Assembly (NCBI GenBank): GCA_030425785.1
Contig: JAUHYJ010000090.1
Span: forward strand, 1 to 9,772
Length of the DNA stretch: 9,772 nt
Source: Acidimicrobiia bacterium
GTDB lineage: Bacteria > Actinomycetota > Acidimicrobiia > Acidimicrobiales > Ilumatobacteraceae
Direction of reading: 5' to 3'
Part shown: positions 1 to 5,009 of the stretch, one piece after another
Layout of the letters: each line of letters starts with the position of its first letter
How positions within the stretch are numbered: position 1 is the stretch's first letter
Notes under the pieces: model-generated
The model's database searches: none
Told to the model about the DNA's origin: nothing
What the model saw: only the letters and a program-made list of their open reading frames with translations
Program-made: the position numbers and the translations under genes

Positions 1-1404
1 GGCTGGGACGGCGACGGGGGCGGGCCGTCACCGCTGCGTCCGCTCGCGGTCACCCGCGAGGTCTCGGGTGTCACGGCGGCGGCGGCGATGATCCGTCGCG
101 ACGTGTTCGACGAGGTCGGCGGTTTCGATCCGCAGCTGTGGATGAACTTCAACGACGTCGATCTGAGCCTCAAGGTGCGGGCGACCGGGCGCCGCATCCT
201 GTGGACGCCCGACGCGTCGTGGTTCCACTTCGAGAGCCAGACGCGCCCGCCGACCGCCGAGCCGGAGGAGTTCGTCGAGCTCGATCGGCGCTGGCACGCC
301 GAGATCAACCGCGATCCGTACTACCCGCCGATGATGGTCGAGCGCCGCGCCGACTGGCTCGAGCTGCCGTGGCACTCGGGACACCCGCCACTCGACGACG
401 TCGATGTCGATCAGGGAACGTGGACGTGGGTACGTGAGCGCCTCCTCGGGATCTCGTCGTCGAATCCCTGGGCGTGGCTGGCGAAGCTGCGTCTCCCGCT
501 CCTGGCGGCCGCAGTGGTCCTGCTGGCGCTCGCCGCCGACCGTGCGCTCGGCGGCGGATCGGGGTGGCTGGAACGTCTGGCGACGAGCTGGTTGCCGGTC
601 GCCGTCCTCGGCGGCGCGCTCGGCGGTGCCGTGCGCCGGGAGCGTTGGGCGCTCGGGGCCGGTGTGCTCGTGGCCGCCACGCCGGCGTGGATCGGCGCCG
701 TCACCGAGGGCGTGGTCGCCGGCGTCGGTTGGGCGGTGGCGGTCGCGGTCGGCGTGCTCGTCGGGCCGCTGGCGCGGCGGCGTCCGGCCCTCGCTGCGGC
801 AGCCGTGATCGCGGCGCTCGCCGTCGTGCTCGTCGTGTGGTCGTACTCGGCCCGCCACGTCGGGTTGCCGGCGGCGCCGCCGGGACGGGCCGCGGTCGAT
901 GCCGTGGCGCCGCCCGCCGGGCGCTGGAGCGCGTTCGCCGTGCTCGCCGTCGCGACCTGGGCGGCGGGGCTCGTCGTCCTCGGGGCGTGGGCGTGGCGTG
1001 CCGGTCGGCGTCAGGTGGCGCTCGCCGCGGTCGGCGTCGCCGTGGTGACGGAGGGCCTCGGGCTGGCGTTCGACGCCGCCGTTGACGGGACCGGGGCGAT
1101 CGCCGGCATCGGATTGCTCGCGCTCGCCGTGGTGCCGGCGACCGCTCGCATCGACCACCGCACCGAGGGTGCCCGAGCGGTGTTCCTCGTGGTCGCGGTC
1201 ACCACCGGCCTCGGATGGTGCACCGCGACGCTCGCAGCGCTCGATGCCGGCGACGCGACGGGTGGCTCGGTTGCGCTCGCCGCCGCCGGGATGGTGGCGC
1301 TGGCGGCGTCGCTCGCAGTTCTGGGGACGCGTCGGCGCGATGCCCCGTTCGCCGATCCGGCGCTCGCCGAGGCCCGCCGGGGACGCCCGGGGGAGGGTTG
1401 GTAG
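1..1404 (+). CDS. Family 2 glycosyltransferase with C-terminal polytopic membrane domain (5'-truncated)
   Basis: The frame is open from base 1, so the true start and roughly the first 200 residues, including the nucleotide-sugar binding site, lie outside the window. The ATG at 88 is internal. Visible are 467 residues, numbered here from base 1. The end of a COG1216-type GT2 domain is clear: a VSGVTAAAAM stretch (21-30), GGFD (40-43), the acceptor-side DVDLS motif (52-56), a HFESQTR motif near 76 and a DPYYPP motif (105-110). Such enzymes transfer rhamnose or similar sugars to a growing glycan. From about residue 164 to 441 the protein changes to Ala/Val/Leu-rich segments that I count as roughly ten membrane helices, ending in a short charged tail. 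A membrane domain of this size is not part of a usual soluble GT2; it may anchor the enzyme or act in lipid-linked glycan handling. The stop overlaps the next start by one base (TAGTG), so the two genes are probably coupled. The GT2 call is confident; the function of the membrane half is unknown. Confidence 0.85.
   Translation, partial: GWDGDGGGPSPLRPLAVTREVSGVTAAAAMIRRDVFDEVGGFDPQLWMNFNDVDLSLKVRATGRRILWTPDASWFHFESQTRPPTAEPEEFVELDRRWHAEINRDPYYPPMMVERRADWLELPWHSGHPPLDDVDVDQGTWTWVRERLLGISSSNPWAWLAKLRLPLLAAAVVLLALAADRALGGGSGWLERLATSWLPVAVLGGALGGAVRRERWALGAGVLVAATPAWIGAVTEGVVAGVGWAVAVAVGVLVGPLARRRPALAAAAVIAALAVVLVVWSYSARHVGLPAAPPGRAAVDAVAPPAGRWSAFAVLAVATWAAGLVVLGAWAWRAGRRQVALAAVGVAVVTEGLGLAFDAAVDGTGAIAGIGLLALAVVPATARIDHRTEGARAVFLVVAVTTGLGWCTATLAALDAGDATGGSVALAAAGMVALAASLAVLGTRRRDAPFADPALAEARRGRPGEGW
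1389..1397 (+). promoter_or_regulatory. Strong ribosome binding site for the gene starting at 1404
   Basis: GGGGGAGGG ends six bases before the GTG at 1404 and lies inside the last codons of the preceding gene. It decides the start: the frame is open upstream to 1215, but that extra part overlaps the preceding gene and has no coding character. This is the only clear Shine-Dalgarno sequence at a gene start in the window. Confidence 0.75.
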
Positions 1405-2906
1405 TGTCGCCCGACGTGCGCGACGAGCCGGACCACGACCGCGACGCGGACGTCGCCACCGACCGGTCGATCGAGCGCGACCCCGACGAGCTTCCTGACG
1501 ACGAGCTCCCTGACGACGAGCTCCCTGACGACGAGCTCCCTGACGACGAGCCGATCGACGACGACCCGAACGCCGTGGCTGCGGCCGAGGCGCTGGTGTG
1601 GGAACGGGCCGATTGGATCGCACTCGCCGTCATCCTGCTGGCGTCGGTCGTCCTGGTCGGGCTGCATGTTCGCGCCTTCCCGACCCTGTCGCCGATCGAC
1701 GAGCTGCAGCACATCGACTACACGATCAAGGCCGGCGAGTTCGACGTCCCGCGCCAGGGCGAACGCGTCGGCTTCGAGGCGATGTCGGAGGCGGCGTGCC
1801 GGAGCGTCGAGGCGCCCCAGTACGTCGGGCCGCCGTGCGATCTCGACGAGTACGACCCGAACGACTTCCAGGAGCGCGGCTTCAACACGTCGGCGACCCA
1901 GTTCCCGCCGTACTACACGGTGACCGGCCTGATCTCGCGTGGTGCGGTGGCGGTCGGCATCGTCGGCAGCCAGGTGACCGCGGCGCGGATGGTCGGTGCC
2001 CTGTGGGCGGCCGCCGCCTGGTCGATCGTCTGGTACATCATGGCGCTGTACCGCATCCCGCGGTTGCAGCGCGGCATCGTCGTCGGCGCCCTGATGGTCA
2101 CCCCCCTCACGCTGTTCCACGCCTCGACGGTGAACGCCGACGCCGTGCTCATGCTGACGGGAGCGATCGCGATGCTGGCGACCGTGCAGTACGAGCGCGG
2201 GCGTCTGCGCGGGTGGTGGCTGCCGCCGATCATGATCGGGCTGTTGTTCGTCGAGGCGACGAACCTGTTGATCATCGCGGCGTGCTCGGCCTACCTGCTC
2301 GTCCGGATGCTGCCACGACGCGACATCGCACCGGGCTGGAAGGCGATGCCGCTCGCGCTGGTCGTCGTCGCGGCCTGGGTGCGTGCCGACGCCGCCGATC
2401 GCATCCGGCGTTGGCTCTTCGCGCCGAACCCGCGCCCGCGCACGTCCGACGTGGCGCCGATGTTCGAAGGCCGCGACCCCGACGTGTTCACGTGGACGTG
2501 GTCGCAGGTGCTCGAGCAACTCCCGAGCAACTTCACGCCGATCGGTCGGGCCTACGTCCCGGAGTTCATGCGGGAGCAGACGACGCTCGCGTCCATCCAG
2601 CTCACCAACTGGTTGCTGATCGGCTTGCTGTTCGTTGCCGCGTTCGTCCTGGTCGAACGGGCGTCGCTCGCCTGGTGGACCCGCGTCGGGATGCTCACGA
2701 TGCTCGTCGCCGGGCCGTTCTACACCTTCTACTACGCCCACTTCAGCACCGTGTTCTATCCGGCGCCGGGGCGGTTCGGGTTCCCGCTGCTCCCGCTCGT
2801 CGCCGTGGTCGCGGCGAGTGCGCTCACGACGCGATCGGCGCGTTGGGTCGCCGGCTCGATCGCCGTGCTGTCGGCGTTGAACACCCTCTGGTTCCTCGTC
2901 ACGTAG
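1404..2906 (+). CDS. Polytopic membrane protein, DUF2142/GT-C-like, with acidic N-terminal repeat
   Basis: The protein has 500 residues from the GTG at 1404, chosen for its ribosome binding site and the one-base overlap with the upstream stop. Residues 1-70 are hydrophilic and very acidic, with a DELPD repeat at 28-47. The first membrane helix is about 71-90. It is followed by a large probable extracytoplasmic loop that begins SPIDELQHIDY (96-106), like the acidic Asp-Glu first-loop motif of GT-C glycosyltransferases and the DEPxH motif of DUF2142 proteins. The loop has two cysteines (132, 145) that could form a disulfide. I count about nine or ten helices in total. Further family-like features are QFPPYY (166-171), a TPLTLFHASTVNADA stretch (233-247) and PAPGRFGFPLLP (453-464) near the end. 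By analogy it would be a lipid-linked sugar transferase or another membrane step in glycan assembly. The polysaccharide context supports this, but substrate and activity cannot be read. Family assignment is moderate; a GT39-like enzyme is the alternative. Confidence 0.72.
   Translation: MSPDVRDEPDHDRDADVATDRSIERDPDELPDDELPDDELPDDELPDDEPIDDDPNAVAAAEALVWERADWIALAVILLASVVLVGLHVRAFPTLSPIDELQHIDYTIKAGEFDVPRQGERVGFEAMSEAACRSVEAPQYVGPPCDLDEYDPNDFQERGFNTSATQFPPYYTVTGLISRGAVAVGIVGSQVTAARMVGALWAAAAWSIVWYIMALYRIPRLQRGIVVGALMVTPLTLFHASTVNADAVLMLTGAIAMLATVQYERGRLRGWWLPPIMIGLLFVEATNLLIIAACSAYLLVRMLPRRDIAPGWKAMPLALVVVAAWVRADAADRIRRWLFAPNPRPRTSDVAPMFEGRDPDVFTWTWSQVLEQLPSNFTPIGRAYVPEFMREQTTLASIQLTNWLLIGLLFVAAFVLVERASLAWWTRVGMLTMLVAGPFYTFYYAHFSTVFYPAPGRFGFPLLPLVAVVAASALTTRSARWVAGSIAVLSALNTLWFLVT
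1485..1559 (+). repeat. 15-bp in-frame tandem repeat encoding DELPD
   Basis: Four consecutive 15-base units start at 1485, 1500, 1515 and 1530. Units two to four are identical (gacgagctccctgac) and the first differs by one silent base (ctt for ctc). A decayed fifth copy at 1545-1559 encodes DEPID. Each unit adds five residues (DELPD), so a change in copy number would keep the reading frame. The repeat lies in the acidic, probably cytoplasmic tail before the first membrane helix. Confidence 0.95.
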
Positions 2907-2931
2907 CCGCGTCGCCCGGCTGCGCCGCCAG

Positions 2932-2937
2932 TACGCT
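2932..2937 (+). promoter_or_regulatory. Putative -10 element of a leaderless promoter for the Wzm permease gene
   Basis: TACGCT, preceded by ccag, lies eight bases before the ATG at 2946, inside the 39-base gap after the previous stop. It fits the actinobacterial TAnnnT -10 form, with transcription starting at or next to the ATG. No convincing -35 hexamer and no Shine-Dalgarno sequence is visible. The same arrangement recurs before three other genes of the window. Confidence 0.5.
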
Positions 2938-2945
2938 GCCGTGCC

Positions 2946-3764
2946 ATGTCATCGGCGACCGAGCTGATCGCGCGCCGCGAGCTGCTCTGGAACCTCACGT
3001 TGCGCGAACTGCGCGGCAGGTACAAGCGCAGCCTGCTCGGTTGGGGCTGGTCGTTGTTGAACCCGATCGCGTTCATGCTCGTGTACACGTTCGCGTTCTC
3101 GGTCGTGCTCGGCGCCGATCCGCCCGCCGGGGTGCCGAGCGGCAACACGTCGTACGCGTTCTACCTGATGTGCGCACTGCTGCCCTGGACGTTCTTCAAC
3201 ATCTCGGTCAGCACGTCGATCTCGTCGATCGTGGCGAACGGCGCCCTGGTCCGCAAGGTGGCCTTCCCGCGCGAGCACCTCGTCGTGTCGACCGTGATCG
3301 CCGGGCTGTTCACCCTCGCCGTCGAGCTCATCGTGCTGACCGTGGCGTTCGTCTTCTTCGGCTTCGCTGAGGTCCTGATGTGGCTCCCGCTCGTGGCGCT
3401 GGTGTCGTTGTTCGTCGCCGTGTTCGCCACCGGCTTCGGGCTGGCGCTGGCGGCGGTGAACGTCTACTTCCGCGACGTGTCGTACCTCTGGAGCATCATC
3501 GCCCAGGCGTGGTTCTTCTCGACCCCGATCGTCTACTCGCAGGACCTGGTCGAGCGCGAGCTCGCGAACCGACCGAACGTGCTGCGCATCTACAACGACC
3601 TCCCGTTCGCCGTCGTCGTGCGGATGTACCGCAACCTGATGTTCGACCTGCGGATGCCACGGCTCATCGACTTCGGGCTGCTCGCCGGCTATTCGATCGC
3701 CGCGCTGCTGCTCGGCTGGTGGATCTTCAACCAGCTCGAGGGCCGGTTCGCCGAGGAGCTCTGA
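2946..3764 (+). CDS. wzm: ABC-2 type polysaccharide export permease (Wzm)
   Basis: The product has 272 residues, the usual length of Wzm/RfbA/TagG permeases. Two copies pair with two ATPase subunits to move a lipid-linked polysaccharide across the cytoplasmic membrane. The family signature is present: an amphipathic N-terminal segment RELLWNLTLRELRGRYKRS (11-29), then LGWGWSLLNP (31-40) leading into the first helix, and NVYFRDVSYL (172-181) before the fifth. About six helices lie near 37-57, 70-90, 117-139, 145-171, 181-197 and 241-261. The start is the first ATG, with no Shine-Dalgarno sequence but a TAnnnT hexamer eight bases upstream. The gene may have its own promoter or be read through from the membrane protein gene before it. 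The matching ATPase gene lies just downstream but on the opposite strand, which is unusual for this pair. The family is clear; the glycan exported is unknown. Confidence 0.93.
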   Translation: MSSATELIARRELLWNLTLRELRGRYKRSLLGWGWSLLNPIAFMLVYTFAFSVVLGADPPAGVPSGNTSYAFYLMCALLPWTFFNISVSTSISSIVANGALVRKVAFPREHLVVSTVIAGLFTLAVELIVLTVAFVFFGFAEVLMWLPLVALVSLFVAVFATGFGLALAAVNVYFRDVSYLWSIIAQAWFFSTPIVYSQDLVERELANRPNVLRIYNDLPFAVVVRMYRNLMFDLRMPRLIDFGLLAGYSIAALLLGWWIFNQLEGRFAEEL

Positions 3765-3792
3765 CCTCGCCGTCGGGCGCTGCCGCGAGCGG

Positions 3793-4989
3793 CTAGCCGT
3801 CGATGGTCCAGTTGCCGCCGAGCGTGACGAGTCCGCGGTCGCTCGTGGCGCCCTTCAAGACGTCGAAGCGCACGTAGCGGCTGCGAACGTCGAGCTCGCG
3901 CTGGCCCGACTGGTCGAGCAACGAGCAGCTCAGCTCGTACGTGCCCTCGGTCAGCGGGAGTGCGTCGAGCTCGAACGTGACGGTGCGGTCGCCGTGGACC
4001 TGATCGATGCGCACGTTCCGGCCCTGCGTCGACACGTCGGTGACGAGCGTCGAGCTCTGGTCGTAGATCTCGATCGCGACCTCGGGGCCGATGATCGGCT
4101 GGTCGGCGTGCAGCACGAGGCGGATCGCGTGCGGTTCGCCGCTCGTGAGGAACTGGACCGGTTCGCCGTCGGCGCCGAGCAGCTCGACGCGCTCGATCTG
4201 CCCCTCGCCGGTACCCCAGCGCATGCCCTCCTGCACCGTGACGCCGCGACCGGCGTGGGCGGTCTTGAGGTAGGCGTCGGTGATGTCGGCGGGCTTGCCG
4301 ATCATCTTCAGCGTGCCGTGGTCGATCCAGGCCGCGCGGGCGCACAGGCGCACGACGTCGTCCATCGTGTGGGTGACGAGCACGATCGTCTTGCCGCGCT
4401 CGCGGAAGTCGGCGATCTTGTCGCCGCACTTCGCCTGGAAGTCGGCGTCACCGACCGACAGCACCTCGTCGATGATCAGCACGTCGGGATCGACGTTGAC
4501 CGCCACCGCGAACCCGAGCCGCACGAACATGCCGGACGAGTAATTCTTGACCGGGTTGTCGATGAACTGCTCGAGCCCGGCGAAGGCGACGATGTCGTCG
4601 AAGCGCTCCTCGATCTGGCGGCGTGGCACGCCGATGATCGCAGCGTTCAGGTAGACGTTCTCGCGGCCGCTCAGCTCGGGGTGGAAGCCGGCGCCGAGTT
4701 CGAGCAGGGCCGAGATGGTGCCGGCGACCGACACCGTGCCCTCGTCGGGCTGGAGGATGCCGGTCAGGCACTTCAGCAGCGTCGACTTGCCGCTGCCGTT
4801 GTGGCCGATGATCCCGAACGTCTCGCCCTCGTACACGTCGAAGCTGATGTTGCGCAGCGCCCAGAAGTCTTCGTGGTTGCTCCGCCGCATCCGGAGCAGC
4901 GACTGCTTGAGCGACTGGTTGCGCTCGTGGAAGACCCGGAACCGCTTCGAGAGGTGCGAGACGCGCACGATCGGGTCGGAGCTGGACAT
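3793..4989 (-). CDS. wzt: Polysaccharide ABC transporter ATPase (Wzt) with C-terminal glycan-binding-type domain
   Basis: The product has 398 residues. Residues 1 to about 245 form the nucleotide-binding domain: Walker A GHNGSGKST (62-70), the LLELGAGFHPELSGREN stretch (95-111) that replaces a normal Q-loop in this subfamily, the signature YSSGM (150-154), Walker B LIIDE (171-175), the D-loop region SVGDADFQ (178-185) and the switch histidine H207. Residues from about 255 to 398 are beta-rich (AIEIYDQSS, TYELSCSLLD and similar) and match the Wzt C-terminal domain, which in Escherichia coli O8/O9a binds the modified non-reducing end of the O-polysaccharide before export. ATP hydrolysis here would drive export through the Wzm permease encoded at 2946-3764. 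The two genes converge, with 28 bases between their stop codons. The upstream gene on this strand ends 20 bases away. The start is supported by TAGCCT seven bases upstream. The family is certain; glycan recognition by the tail is inferred. Confidence 0.94.
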   Translation of the reverse strand: MSSSDPIVRVSHLSKRFRVFHERNQSLKQSLLRMRRSNHEDFWALRNISFDVYEGETFGIIGHNGSGKSTLLKCLTGILQPDEGTVSVAGTISALLELGAGFHPELSGRENVYLNAAIIGVPRRQIEERFDDIVAFAGLEQFIDNPVKNYSSGMFVRLGFAVAVNVDPDVLIIDEVLSVGDADFQAKCGDKIADFRERGKTIVLVTHTMDDVVRLCARAAWIDHGTLKMIGKPADITDAYLKTAHAGRGVTVQEGMRWGTGEGQIERVELLGADGEPVQFLTSGEPHAIRLVLHADQPIIGPEVAIEIYDQSSTLVTDVSTQGRNVRIDQVHGDRTVTFELDALPLTEGTYELSCSLLDQSGQRELDVRSRYVRFDVLKGATSDRGLVTLGGNWTIDG

Positions 4990-4996
4990 CGCCGCA

Positions 4997-5002
4997 AGGC
5001 TA
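4997..5002 (-). promoter_or_regulatory. Putative -10 element of a leaderless promoter for the Wzt gene
   Basis: Read on the - strand, ccgtTAGCCT lies seven bases before the ATG at 4989, in the 20-base gap after the stop of the upstream gene. No Shine-Dalgarno sequence is present. Any -35 contact would lie inside the end of the upstream coding region. It would let wzt be transcribed apart from the HAD-type gene, although read-through is equally possible. Confidence 0.5.
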
Positions 5003-5009
5003 ACGGTGC

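Noticed and set aside
28..1623. 531-codon open frame on the - strand
   Set aside because: Arg/His/Pro-rich translation without domains, antisense to the clear GT2-membrane gene. It is the usual mirror of GC-biased codons.
1011..2741. 576-codon open frame on the - strand
   Set aside because: Antisense to two well-supported + strand genes, with Arg/Asp/His-rich low-complexity composition. Its repeated VVRELVVREL part is only the DELPD repeat read backwards.
1598..3370. 590-codon + strand open frame
   Set aside because: Out of frame with, and overlapping, both the DUF2142-like gene and wzm, with a highly Arg-rich translation. It is a shadow.
3766..3789. Possible hairpin terminator between the wzm and wzt stop codons (ctcgc ... 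gcgag, 14-base loop)
   Set aside because: The stem is only five pairs with a long loop and no T run on either strand. In GC-rich DNA this is expected by chance.
3790..3799. Perfect 10-base palindrome cggctagccg over the wzt stop codon
   Set aside because: It has no loop for an RNA hairpin and is a single short occurrence, with nothing to tie it to a binding protein.
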